Source: Syntrophomonadaceae bacterium (GTDB taxonomy: Bacteria > Bacillota > Dethiobacteria > DTU022 > UBA8154). From it: a stretch of DNA of 27,699 nt. The position numbers and the translations under genes are program-made. How positions within the stretch are numbered: the first letter of the stretch is position 1; every line of letters starts with the position of its first letter. Positions 1 through 7,941 of the stretch are shown piece after piece. The stretch covers positions 1 to 27,699 of the forward strand of contig SKTJ01000296.1 in assembly GCA_007122565.1 (NCBI GenBank), given 5' to 3'. The notes beneath the pieces were generated by a model. That model was not told the origin of the DNA and searched no databases. It saw nothing but the letters and a program-made list of their open reading frames with translations.

Positions 1-28
1 GGGCGGCAACCCAGCCGTCCGCAAACGT

Positions 29-57
29 TTGCAAAAATACCCCCTGATTGATATAAT
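29..57 (+). promoter_or_regulatory. Probable uvrB promoter with a palindromic operator-like site
   Basis: A -35-like TTGCAA (29-34) and a TATAAT -10 box (52-57) are separated by 17 bp, and TGA precedes the -10, giving an extended -10. A perfect 12-bp palindrome, GCAAACGTTTGC (21-32), overlaps the -35. The stretch 19-32 fits the CcpA/LacI-family cre pattern TGNAANCGNWWNCA at all fixed positions but the first. The promoter lies about 60 bp before the uvrB start. The promoter reading is fairly secure; the regulator is inferred. Confidence 0.6.
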
Positions 58-119
58 TTTCATTTAGGGGGTTGCTGTGTTCTGAGTATCTAATCGTAAC
101 AGATAAAGGAGGGGGAAGG

Positions 120-2114
120 GTGAATAAATTTGAAATGGTTTCTAATTTTTCGCCCCAGGGGGATCAGCCGGCAGCCATTGCTGCGCTTGTGGACGGACTG
201 CAGCAGCAGTTTAAACATCAGGTCCTGCTTGGTGTTACCGGCTCAGGCAAAACCTTTACGATGGCGAATATTATCAACCAGCTACAGAGACCCGCCCTGG
301 TGATGGCCCCCAATAAAACCCTGGCTGCCCAGTTATGCAGTGAATTCAAGGAATTTTTCCCCCACAATGCGGTGGAGTTTTTTATCAGCTACTACGATTA
401 CTACCAGCCTGAGGCTTATATACCCCAATCTGACACCTATATTGAAAAGGATTCTTCAATCAATGATGAGATAGACAAGCTCCGCCACTCAGCTACCAGC
501 GCCCTCTTCGAGCGAAAGGATGTTATTATTGTGGCCAGTGTTTCCTGTATTTACGGGCTCGGTTCACCGATCGAATACGGGGAACAGGTGCTCTCGCTGC
601 GCACCGGTATGCGCAAAAGCCGGGAGGAGATCCTGCGCCGTCTGGTGGCTATCCAGTACGAGCGGAACGACCTGGATTTTAAAAGGGGCACCTTTCGCGT
701 GCGCGGTGACGTGATCGAAATATTACCCTCATCCTTCAGTGATGCGGCAATTCGCGTGGAACTTTTTGGTGACGAAATAGAGCGGTTACGGGAAATCGAT
801 GTGCTTACGGGAAAGATACTGGCTGAACGGAAACATGCGGCCATCTTTCCCGCTTCCCACTACGTAACCGGACGGGAGCGCCTACAGGAAGCAATCAAGG
901 ATATAGAGTCCGAGCTGGAGACGCGCCTGCGGGAACTGCGGGATCAGGGAAAGTTGCTCGAAGCCCAGCGCCTGGAGCAGCGTACGAACTTTGACCTGGA
1001 GATGATGGAAGAAATGGGATTTTGCACGGGAATCGAAAACTATTCCCGTCACCTGGACAGGCGTCCCCCCGGCAGCCGCCCTTATACCTTGCTCGATTAT
1101 TTCCCGCGGGATTTTTTGTTCTTTGTAGATGAGTCCCACGTGAGCATCCCCCAGATTAACGGCATGTACGGAGGGGACTTTTCCCGTAAGAGCACGCTGG
1201 TTGAACATGGTTTCCGCCTCCCCTCCGCCCTGGACAACCGGCCGCTGCGCTTTGATGAATTTATGAACCTGATCGATCAGGTTCTCTATGTTTCCGCCAC
1301 CCCCGGCCCCTTTGAAATGGAGCATGCCTCCCGTGTGGTGGAGCAGATCATCCGTCCCACCGGGCTGGTAGACCCGGCCCTGGAAGTGCGACCGGTGGAG
1401 GGACAGGTGGATGACCTCTACGGGGAGATCCGCAAGCGGGTGGAACGTAACGAGCGTGTGCTGGTAACGACACTGACTAAGCGTATGGCGGAAGACCTGA
1501 CCGACTATTATGAGGAGATGGGAATAAAGGTTCGCTATATGCATTCCGATATTCAGGCCCTGGAGCGGGTGGAGATTATCCGCGGCCTGCGCCTTGGTGA
1601 GTTTGATGTGCTGATTGGTATTAACCTGCTGCGTGAAGGGCTGGACCTGCCGGAGGTTTCCCTGGTGGCTATCCTCGATGCGGACAAGGAGGGTTTTCTC
1701 CGTTCGGAACGGGCCCTCGTGCAGACGATCGGACGGGCCTCCCGTAATATCGAAGGAAAGGTGATCATGTACGCAAGCAGGATCACCGATTCCATGGCAG
1801 CTGCCATACGGGAAACAGACAGGCGCCGTGAGAAGCAGGTAGCCCACAACCAGAACCATAATATTACCCCCCAGTCGGTGCGCAAAGGCATCCATGCCCC
1901 CCTGGAAATTACCACGGTAATGGAAGATTCGTCAGAGTACCTTTCTCAGGAAAGAGTACGGGCCATGGGTAAAAAGGAGCGGGACAAGTTGGTCCGGGAA
2001 TTACAAAAAGAGATGCGGACCGCATCCCGGGAGATGGAATTTGAACGTGCCGCCCAGCTGCGGGATATTATCTTTGAGTTGGGTGCTATGGGGAAGAAGT
2101 GGGGAGCAAAATAG
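120..2114 (+). CDS. uvrB: Excinuclease ABC subunit B (UvrB)
   Basis: UvrB is the damage-verifying helicase-like subunit of nucleotide excision repair; UvrA loads it on damaged DNA and it then recruits UvrC. The product is 664 aa, normal for the family. Visible features are the Walker A GVTGSGKT (38-45), the damage-probing beta-hairpin YYDYYQPEAY (91-100), the Walker B region FFVDESHVS, helicase motifs (LYVSATPG, QTIGRASRN), and a C-terminal UVR domain (LVRELQKEM...FERAAQLRD) that contacts UvrC. I chose the GTG at 120 because AAGGAGG lies 7 nt upstream and the protein then begins VNKFEMVSNF, as in relatives; an upstream in-frame ATG at 72 lacks an SD. The gene is followed 1 nt after its stop by an octamer tandem repeat. 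Confidence 0.97.
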   Translation: MNKFEMVSNFSPQGDQPAAIAALVDGLQQQFKHQVLLGVTGSGKTFTMANIINQLQRPALVMAPNKTLAAQLCSEFKEFFPHNAVEFFISYYDYYQPEAYIPQSDTYIEKDSSINDEIDKLRHSATSALFERKDVIIVASVSCIYGLGSPIEYGEQVLSLRTGMRKSREEILRRLVAIQYERNDLDFKRGTFRVRGDVIEILPSSFSDAAIRVELFGDEIERLREIDVLTGKILAERKHAAIFPASHYVTGRERLQEAIKDIESELETRLRELRDQGKLLEAQRLEQRTNFDLEMMEEMGFCTGIENYSRHLDRRPPGSRPYTLLDYFPRDFLFFVDESHVSIPQINGMYGGDFSRKSTLVEHGFRLPSALDNRPLRFDEFMNLIDQVLYVSATPGPFEMEHASRVVEQIIRPTGLVDPALEVRPVEGQVDDLYGEIRKRVERNERVLVTTLTKRMAEDLTDYYEEMGIKVRYMHSDIQALERVEIIRGLRLGEFDVLIGINLLREGLDLPEVSLVAILDADKEGFLRSERALVQTIGRASRNIEGKVIMYASRITDSMAAAIRETDRRREKQVAHNQNHNITPQSVRKGIHAPLEITTVMEDSSEYLSQERVRAMGKKERDKLVRELQKEMRTASREMEFERAAQLRDIIFELGAMGKKWGAK

Positions 2115-2115
2115 A

Positions 2116-2150
2116 GTTGGAATGTTGGAATGTTGGAATGTTGGAAAGTT
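2116..2150 (+). repeat. GTTGGAAT octamer tandem repeat after uvrB
   Basis: Four perfect-period 8-nt units (three GTTGGAAT, then GTTGGAAA, then GTT) begin one base after the uvrB stop codon. The same octamer family recurs at 5452, 8785 (reverse) and 17055. This copy lacks the GGAAAAGATAAA tail seen at the others. Confidence 0.9.
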
Positions 2151-2152
2151 AA

Positions 2153-2186
2153 AAACCAATCAGGTTTATCTCCACGCCTGTGGTTT
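2153..2186 (+). terminator. Weak terminator-like hairpin after uvrB
   Basis: AAACCA-at-CAGG (2153-2164) can pair with CCTG-TGGTTT (2177-2186), giving 10 bp with a 2-nt bulge and a 12-nt loop. Only a broken T tract follows, so its role as a terminator is uncertain. Confidence 0.3.
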
Positions 2187-2225
2187 AGAGTTGTTTGATA
2201 GCCCCCTTCGTTTGTGATAAAAAAA

Positions 2226-2541
2226 GTAACAACTCAGCACTCTTGAAAATAGCACAAAGGGGCTCAGGATTACCTGTGAGTAACCGTTCAGGCTCGATCA
2301 AAAGGCTTTGCCGGACCGGGGTTTCCACATGCTAGTGTTTGAGCGCAGCGAGCCAAAGCATGTGAGCCGGGTCGGCAAAGGCAACCTCTGTATCTTTAAC
2401 TTGAGACTGCGGTTTCGAACAGGTATCCTGAACCCCGCTGCAAAGCTGAGTGGTGCAGGGGTGCGCGTGAGTTTTAGAAGTCCTCTGCATTTTTGCCTGA
2501 CAGCCCCGAAGGTGTATCCTGCATCCGAAGCGGCAACGAAG
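2226..2541 (+). repeat. Dispersed ~215-bp hairpin element, copy A, plus a partial second unit
   Basis: Bases 2226-2441 match 9674-9888 almost base for base outside the hairpin arms. The core is an imperfect hairpin: GGCTTTGCCG (2304-2313) faces CGGCAAAGGC (2373-2382), the inner arms are CACATGCT (2326-2333) and AGCATGTG (2357-2364), and the loop holds TTGAGCGCAGCGAG. Next comes a small hairpin, CAGG-tat-CCTG. From about 2445 to 2541 a second segment resembles the outer parts of copy C (CTGAG-GGTGCAGG... and CCTGACAGCCCCGAAGGTG...), as if a copy with its hairpin deleted had been joined on. The 515-bp gap 2115-2629 contains no credible gene; a 90-aa reading frame at 2308-2580 simply translates the repeat. 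Confidence 0.85.
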
Positions 2542-2580
2542 ATAGCTTATTACAAACATCTGGTAAGGCAATTGTTTTAG

Positions 2581-2589
2581 TGATATAAT
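2581..2589 (+). promoter_or_regulatory. Extended -10 promoter for uvrA
   Basis: TGATATAAT is a consensus extended -10 (TGN-TATAAT), 52 bp before the uvrA ATG. No good -35 is seen at 16-18 bp, which is acceptable for extended -10 promoters. I saw no GAAC-N4-GTTC LexA box around it. Confidence 0.5.
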
Positions 2590-2641
2590 TGATATGAATA
2601 AATAGCCATTATCTTTAATCTAACTTGGAGTGAAGAATAAT

Positions 2642-5494
2642 ATGGAAAAGATCGTAATCAGGGGAGCGCGTGAGCACAACCTGAAAAATATAGACCTGGA
2701 AATACCGCGGGACCGCTTGGTCGTAATCACCGGCCTCAGTGGTTCGGGAAAATCATCCCTGGCATTTGACACCATTTATGCGGAGGGACAGCGCCGCTAC
2801 GTGGAGTCCCTCTCCGCTTATGCGCGCCAGTTTTTGGGCCAGATGGATAAGCCTGATGTGGACTTTATCGAGGGATTGTCGCCTGCCGTCTCCATTGACC
2901 AAAAAAGTACCTCCCGCAACCCCCGCTCCACCGTAGGTACGGTGACTGAGATCTATGACTACCTCCGTTTGCTTTTTGCCCGTGCCGGACAACCCCACTG
3001 TCCCCACTGCCAAAAACCGATCTCCGGCCAGACAGTACAACAGATGGTGGATCAACTCCTCCAACTCAAAGAAGGAACGCGTCTGCAGGTGATGGCCCCC
3101 CTGGTGCGTGGCCGTAAAGGGGAGTACAGTGCTCTTTTCAGCGAAATGCGCAAACGGGGCTATGTGCGTGTCCGGGTGGATGGTGAGATCCGGGAACTGG
3201 ACGAGGAACTGACGCTGGATAAAAATAAGAAGCACACGGTTGAAGCGGTGGTGGATCGCCTCGTACTGCACGACGGGCTTGCATCCCGCCTTGCCGATTC
3301 CCTGGAGACCGCTCTTGACCTCGGTGACGGGTTGGTTATCATCCTCGCGGGGGAGGATGAAGAGCTTATGTTCAGCAGCAATTTTGCCTGCCTTGATTGC
3401 GGTTTCAGCTTTGCAGAAATTTCGCCCCGCATGTTCTCCTTTAACAGTCCGTACGGAGCTTGCTCCCAGTGCGGCGGCCTGGGGATTACCCGCGAATTCG
3501 ATCCTGCACTGATTATTCCCGAACCCTCCCTTTCCCTGGCCGAGGGAGCTGTTCACCCGTGGGGCGGTAACGCCAATGGGTATTATCGCCAGTTTCTAGA
3601 CTCCTTTGCTGCCCATTTTGAACTGGATATGCACAAACCATTCGCTGAGCTGACGGCGCAGCAGCAGCAAATGATCTTTTACGGATCACCGGAGACGATT
3701 AACTTCCGCTATCGCAGTATTTATCGCGGCCGTACACGCCAGTACCGCCGCCCCTTCCCCGGTATCATTTCCATGCTTGACAAGCGCTACCGCGAAACGG
3801 ACAGTGAGGAAAGCAGAACCATGATGTCCCGTTACATGAGCACCAAACCCTGCTCTTTATGCGGCGGTGCCCGCCTCAAAGAAACAAGCCTCGCCGTCAG
3901 GGTAGGAGGCGTGAATATCGCTACGGTTACCGCCTTGACTGTGGAAGAGGCTCTTGAATTTTTACAGAACCTTGAACTGGGCGAACGGGAAAAGACAATT
4001 GCCCGCCAGGTGCTTAAAGAAATTTCTGCCCGCCTCAAGTTTTTACTTGATGTGGGACTGGGCTACCTCACCATTGACCGCAGCGCTACCACCCTCTCCG
4101 GAGGGGAAGCGCAGCGCATCCGCCTCGCCACCCAGATTGGGTCTGGCTTGACGGGGGTTATTTATATACTGGACGAGCCAAGTATCGGCCTGCACCAGCG
4201 GGACAACCACCGCCTGCTCCAGACGCTGGTTAAACTGCGGGACCTGGGAAACACCGTTATTATAGTGGAGCACGATGAAGAAACAATCCGTAGTGCTGAT
4301 TTTATTGTGGATATGGGCCCCGGGGCCGGTGAAAGCGGCGGTTATGTGGTGGCAGTCGGGACGGCGGACGAAATTACTGACGCCCCTGCATCAATTACCG
4401 GTGATTACCTGGCCGGCCGGCGCTCCGTCCCCATCCCGGAAACGCGGCGTACCCCCACGGATCGCTGGCTTAAGATCAAAGGGGCACAGGCGAATAATTT
4501 ACAAAACCTGGACGTGAGCTTTCCCCTCGGTCTGTTTACCTGTGTAACCGGCGTATCCGGATCGGGAAAAAGCTCCCTTGTCAATGAGATATTGGCGAAA
4601 GCCCTTGCTCAGAAACTGCACCGCAACCGGGAGCGGGCCGGTGAATACGGGGACATTCAGGGCATTGAGCATCTGGAAAAAGTGATCGAGATCGATCAGT
4701 CTCCCATCGGCCGCACGCCCCGCTCCAATCCTGCCACCTATACGGGCCTTTTTGACGGTATCCGGGAACTATTTTCCCAAACACAGGAGTCAAAGATGCG
4801 GGGCTATAAAACCGGGCGCTTCAGTTTCAACGTAAAAGGCGGCCGCTGTGAGGCCTGCCGCGGCGATGGCATCCTGCGTATTGAAATGCACTTTCTCCCC
4901 GATGTTTACGTGCCTTGCGAGGTTTGCAAGGGGAAACGCTACAACCGGGAGACACTGGAAGTAACATACCGGGGGAAAAATATCAGCGATATATTGGCCA
5001 TGAGTATCGAAGAAGCCTGCACCTTTTTTGCTGCAGTGCCTCGCATTGCCAGGCGTTTGCAAACCCTTTTCGATGTGGGCTTGGGTTATATGCGCCTCGG
5101 CCAGCCGGCCACAACCTTAAGCGGCGGCGAAGCGCAGCGGGTCAAGCTGGCAACGGAACTGTCGCGGCGCAGCAACGGACGGACACTTTATATCCTCGAT
5201 GAACCGACCACGGGGCTGCATATTGATGATATTAAAAAGCTGCTGCATATCCTGGAACGGCTCGTAGAGACAGGTGATACAGTTGTTGTCATCGAACACA
5301 ACCTGGAAGTGATCAAGCGGGCCGATTATATTATCGACCTGGGGCCCGAAGGTGGTAAAGAGGGCGGCCGCCTGGTTACCTGCGGCACCCCGGAAGAGGT
5401 AGCCTCCGTTTCCACCTCCCATACGGGCACATTCTTGCGTAAGGTTTTAAAGTTGGAAAGTTGGAAAGTTGGACAGTTGGACAGGAAAAGATAA
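2642..5494 (+). CDS. uvrA: Excinuclease ABC subunit A (UvrA)
   Basis: UvrA is the dimeric ABC-type ATPase that recognises DNA lesions and loads UvrB. The product is 950 aa. It has a first Walker A GLSGSGKS (31-38), CxxC zinc ligands (CPHC near 119, CLDC near 249, CSQC near 276, CEAC and CEVC near 735-760), two ABC signatures LSGGEAQR (near 485 and 826), and a second Walker A GVSGSGKS (near 638). I prefer the ATG at 2642 because the protein then starts MEKIVIRGAREHNLKNI as in relatives; a GTG at 2630 overlaps the SD-like TTGGAG. The last ~14 residues (from LESWKVGQ) are encoded by an octamer repeat at 5452-5495, so the native C-terminus has been extended or replaced by repeat DNA. Confidence 0.97.
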   Translation: MEKIVIRGAREHNLKNIDLEIPRDRLVVITGLSGSGKSSLAFDTIYAEGQRRYVESLSAYARQFLGQMDKPDVDFIEGLSPAVSIDQKSTSRNPRSTVGTVTEIYDYLRLLFARAGQPHCPHCQKPISGQTVQQMVDQLLQLKEGTRLQVMAPLVRGRKGEYSALFSEMRKRGYVRVRVDGEIRELDEELTLDKNKKHTVEAVVDRLVLHDGLASRLADSLETALDLGDGLVIILAGEDEELMFSSNFACLDCGFSFAEISPRMFSFNSPYGACSQCGGLGITREFDPALIIPEPSLSLAEGAVHPWGGNANGYYRQFLDSFAAHFELDMHKPFAELTAQQQQMIFYGSPETINFRYRSIYRGRTRQYRRPFPGIISMLDKRYRETDSEESRTMMSRYMSTKPCSLCGGARLKETSLAVRVGGVNIATVTALTVEEALEFLQNLELGEREKTIARQVLKEISARLKFLLDVGLGYLTIDRSATTLSGGEAQRIRLATQIGSGLTGVIYILDEPSIGLHQRDNHRLLQTLVKLRDLGNTVIIVEHDEETIRSADFIVDMGPGAGESGGYVVAVGTADEITDAPASITGDYLAGRRSVPIPETRRTPTDRWLKIKGAQANNLQNLDVSFPLGLFTCVTGVSGSGKSSLVNEILAKALAQKLHRNRERAGEYGDIQGIEHLEKVIEIDQSPIGRTPRSNPATYTGLFDGIRELFSQTQESKMRGYKTGRFSFNVKGGRCEACRGDGILRIEMHFLPDVYVPCEVCKGKRYNRETLEVTYRGKNISDILAMSIEEACTFFAAVPRIARRLQTLFDVGLGYMRLGQPATTLSGGEAQRVKLATELSRRSNGRTLYILDEPTTGLHIDDIKKLLHILERLVETGDTVVVIEHNLEVIKRADYIIDLGPEGGKEGGRLVTCGTPEEVASVSTSHTGTFLRKVLKLESWKVGQLDRKR

Positions 5495-5495
5495 A
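5452..5495 (+). repeat. GTTGGAMA octamer repeat with GGAAAAGATAAA tail, inside the uvrA 3' end
   Basis: Four 8-nt units (GTTGGAAA twice, GTTGGACA twice; 5452-5483) are followed by the tail GGAAAAGATAAA (5484-5495). The repeat is read in frame as the last residues of UvrA, and its tail supplies the uvrA TAA (5492-5494). The same tail ends the copies at 8785 (reverse) and 17087. Confidence 0.9.
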
Positions 5496-5546
5496 GACCG
5501 GCATTCCTTCCGATTTCCATAATGTACAAGGGGCGGATAATCCGTG

Positions 5547-7379
5547 ATGCAGGAAAAAATGGAGCATGGGGAGCCACTGCAGTCCCAACTGCGGGGCCTG
5601 CCCCGCAAGCCGGGGGTTTACCTCTTCCGGGACAAGGGAGAAACAGTCATCTACGTGGGAAAAGCGCAGGACCTGCGACAGCGTGTCCGTTCTTATTTCC
5701 AGCTGGGAGCATCCGATTCTCCCCGCCTGCAGTCGCTGCGGAAAAAAATATATGACCTTTCCACCATCGTCACCGATACGGAAGAAGAAGCCTTTATCCT
5801 CGAATCCAACCTGATCAAGGAGCATACACCCCGGTTCAACATTCAATTCAGAGATGACAAAAATTATCCCTATCTCTGTCTTACGATGGGTGAGGATTTC
5901 CCCCGTCTGGTGGTGGCGCGCCGCGCCACGCAGAAGGACTGCCGCTATTTTGGCCCCTATAGCAGCGCCGGTGCACTACGGGAGACGCTGCGTCTGATCA
6001 AAAAGGTGTTCCCCCTGCGCAGTTGTCGTCAGCCCCTGCAGGAGGGGAAAATGCGAGGCCGCCCCTGCCTTAATTTCCAGATTAAGCGCTGCCTGGCACC
6101 ATGCAGCGGTGAGTTGGCCTCCCCCGAATACGATGCTGTGGTACAGCAGGTTTGCCTCTTTCTTGAAGGTCGCCAGCGTATGCTTATGCACAAAATTGAG
6201 GGTGAGATGAAGCGAGCTGCAGCCAACCTGCAATTTGAGCAGGCGGCCAGATTGCGTGACCAGCATGCTTCCCTGCAGAAAATAATGGAACGGCAGAAGG
6301 TGGTTGCTGCCGACGGCCGGGACCGGGATATTATTGCCCTTGTACAGTCGGCTGCACGGACATGGGTTGCGAGCCTTTTCCGGGTGCGGGGCGGCAAGCT
6401 GCTTGCAGTGGAGCATTTTTTGCCTGCCGCAGCCGCAGAGACAGGAGAAGCTGAGATCATGAAAGAATTTCTGCGTCACTGCTATGGCAGATCCACTTTC
6501 ATTCCCCGGGAACTGCTCCTTTCCACTTTGCCGGCAGAGCAGGAACTGCTGGAGCAGTGGCTCAGGCAGCAAAACGATCAAAAAACAGTGAAATTGCACC
6601 AGCCGCAACGGGGAGAAAAAAAGGCTCTCCTTGAAATGGTTAAAAAAAATGCCTTATTATATCTACAACAGTTGGAGCAGAGTCGGGAACATGAGGAAGA
6701 AGCCCTGGAGGCACTGGCTCAGGCCTTGGATCTGCCCGCATTACCGCTGCGCATCGAGGGCTACGATATTTCTCATTTTGCCGGGCGGGAGACAGTGGGC
6801 TCTATGGTTGTCTTTCACAAAGGGAAGCCCCTAAAGGAAGGCTACCGCCGTTTTACAGTGCGTGATGCCGCGCCCGGTGATGACTATGCTGCCCTGGCAG
6901 AAGTCCTGCAACGGCGCCTGCAAAATGAGGATCTCCCTCTGCCGGACCTGCTGCTGATTGACGGCGGACGGGGACAGCTTTCCGCTACCGCCGCTGTTCT
7001 TAAAGCCGCCGGCCGGGACACCTTGCCTCTGGTGGCGCTGGCCAAGGAGCAGGAACAACTCTTTCTCCGCGGGCGCTTACTCCCGCTTCAGCTGCCACCG
7101 GCCCATCCTGCACTGAAGCTATTGCAAATGGTGCGTGACGAAGCGCACCGTTTCGCCATCACACTGAGCAGAGCGAAGCAGGTTAAACGCAGCCTTAGTT
7201 CCCTGCTTACCGATGTTCCCGGGATCGGTCCGGCCCGCTGCAAGGCTCTGCTGCAGCACTTCGCCGGCTTGGAACAATTGCGAGCTGCCTCACCTGCGGA
7301 ACTGGCCACCGTCCCCGGCATGAACCAAAAAATTGCCACCGCCCTTTACGAGTACCTGTCGCAAAAGGCGGATGTTTGA
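5547..7379 (+). CDS. uvrC: Excinuclease ABC subunit C (UvrC)
   Basis: UvrC makes both incisions around a lesion bound by UvrB. The product is 610 aa. It carries an N-terminal GIY-YIG nuclease domain (LPRKPGVYLFRD...VIYVGKA, within the first ~40 residues) for the 3' cut, a Cys cluster (CLNFQIKRCLAPCSG), a UVR domain (FEQAARLRDQHASLQ) that pairs with UvrB, an RNase H-like nuclease domain (EGYDISHFAGRETVGSMVVF, LLLIDGGRGQL) for the 5' cut, and C-terminal helix-hairpin-helix motifs (DVPGIGPARCKALL). Start choice is uncertain: GTG 5544, ATG 5547 and ATG 5559 are in frame, with AAGGGG at 5528-5533 and AGGA at 5551. It follows uvrA by 52 bp and probably shares its transcript. Confidence 0.96.
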   Translation: MQEKMEHGEPLQSQLRGLPRKPGVYLFRDKGETVIYVGKAQDLRQRVRSYFQLGASDSPRLQSLRKKIYDLSTIVTDTEEEAFILESNLIKEHTPRFNIQFRDDKNYPYLCLTMGEDFPRLVVARRATQKDCRYFGPYSSAGALRETLRLIKKVFPLRSCRQPLQEGKMRGRPCLNFQIKRCLAPCSGELASPEYDAVVQQVCLFLEGRQRMLMHKIEGEMKRAAANLQFEQAARLRDQHASLQKIMERQKVVAADGRDRDIIALVQSAARTWVASLFRVRGGKLLAVEHFLPAAAAETGEAEIMKEFLRHCYGRSTFIPRELLLSTLPAEQELLEQWLRQQNDQKTVKLHQPQRGEKKALLEMVKKNALLYLQQLEQSREHEEEALEALAQALDLPALPLRIEGYDISHFAGRETVGSMVVFHKGKPLKEGYRRFTVRDAAPGDDYAALAEVLQRRLQNEDLPLPDLLLIDGGRGQLSATAAVLKAAGRDTLPLVALAKEQEQLFLRGRLLPLQLPPAHPALKLLQMVRDEAHRFAITLSRAKQVKRSLSSLLTDVPGIGPARCKALLQHFAGLEQLRAASPAELATVPGMNQKIATALYEYLSQKADV

Positions 7380-7383
7380 GGTT

Positions 7384-7495
7384 AGACCCCCATGCCGGCA
7401 CCAGCAGATGAATTAAAATTATCAGCACACCCGCGGGCGGCAGGGTCGTCAACCCTTGGATACACCTAATTGATTTTGGACTTTCAACTGTATTT
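7384..7495 (+). repeat. Direct repeat 1 flanking hairpin element copy C
   Basis: This segment begins AGACCCCCATGCCG, contains ATCAGCA-CAC-CCGCGGGCGG-CAGGGTCGTC, and ends GGACTTTCAACTGTATTT. A clearly related segment lies at 7759-7886 in the same orientation, with small indels and substitutions. The pair brackets the hairpin element at about 7500-7740. Confidence 0.75.
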
Positions 7496-7499
7496 CCCA

Positions 7500-7740
7500 T
7501 GCTTGGTTCCAGTGGAATCAACGAATGAAGACACAACGTAGCTGAGGGGTGCAGGTTGGGCGTGAGGGGCATTCAGGGTCGTAAAAGGCTTTGCCGATTA
7601 GGAGGTTTCAACATTCAACTTGTTTGAGCGTAGCGAGTTTTGAATGTTGCCGGTTCGGCAAAGGCTACTGCTATTAAATATCTTTTTATTGAGCCTGACA
7701 GCCCCGAAGGTGCATCCTGCACCCCGGTGCGGCAGTCTAT
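7500..7740 (+). repeat. Dispersed hairpin element, copy C (diverged)
   Basis: The hairpin has outer arms GGCTTTGCCG (7587-7596) and CGGCAAAGGC (7656-7665), a perfect inner stem CAACATTCAA (7609-7618) with TTGAATGTTG (7640-7649), and the loop TTTGAGCGTAGCGAGTTT. After it, GGTGCA-tcc-TGCACC forms a second small hairpin within CCTGACAGCCCC...GCGGCAG, shared with 2495-2535. The 560-bp gap 7380-7941 contains only these repeats; no gene is credible there. Confidence 0.8.
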
Positions 7741-7758
7741 TCTCCACATTTTCGGGAA

Positions 7759-7886
7759 AGACCCCCATGCCGCCCCAATAACGACGGCACCATCAGACAA
7801 TGAAAATATCAGCATACTCGCGGGCGGACAGGGTCGTCCGCCCCTACAAGGATACGTGTGTTGATTTTAGACTTTCGACTGTATTT
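7759..7886 (+). repeat. Direct repeat 2 flanking copy C, with internal GGGCGGAC hairpin
   Basis: This is related to 7384-7495. It holds a perfect 8-bp hairpin: GGGCGGAC (7822-7829), a 6-nt loop AGGGTC, and GTCCGCCC (7836-7843), followed by CTACAA. The same hairpin style, followed by CCCCTACAA, occurs at 8647-8667, and a degenerate reverse copy sits at bases 1-20 of the window. Confidence 0.75.
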
Positions 7887-7941
7887 TCGGGTTAGAAAAT
7901 GTATTGACCGCGACTCTTTGGAGAGGAGTTTAGAGTATACA

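Noticed and set aside
1..119. LexA (SOS) box before uvrB
   Set aside because: No GAAC-N4-GTTC site was seen here or before uvrA; the palindrome present has a different sequence.
882..1895. Long minus-strand frame (337 aa) opposite uvrB
   Set aside because: It lies wholly inside uvrB, has no recognisable domain, and reflects codon bias of the real gene.
2308..2580. 90-aa open frame before uvrA
   Set aside because: It translates hairpin repeat copy A, has no SD, and the same frame is not kept in copies B and C.
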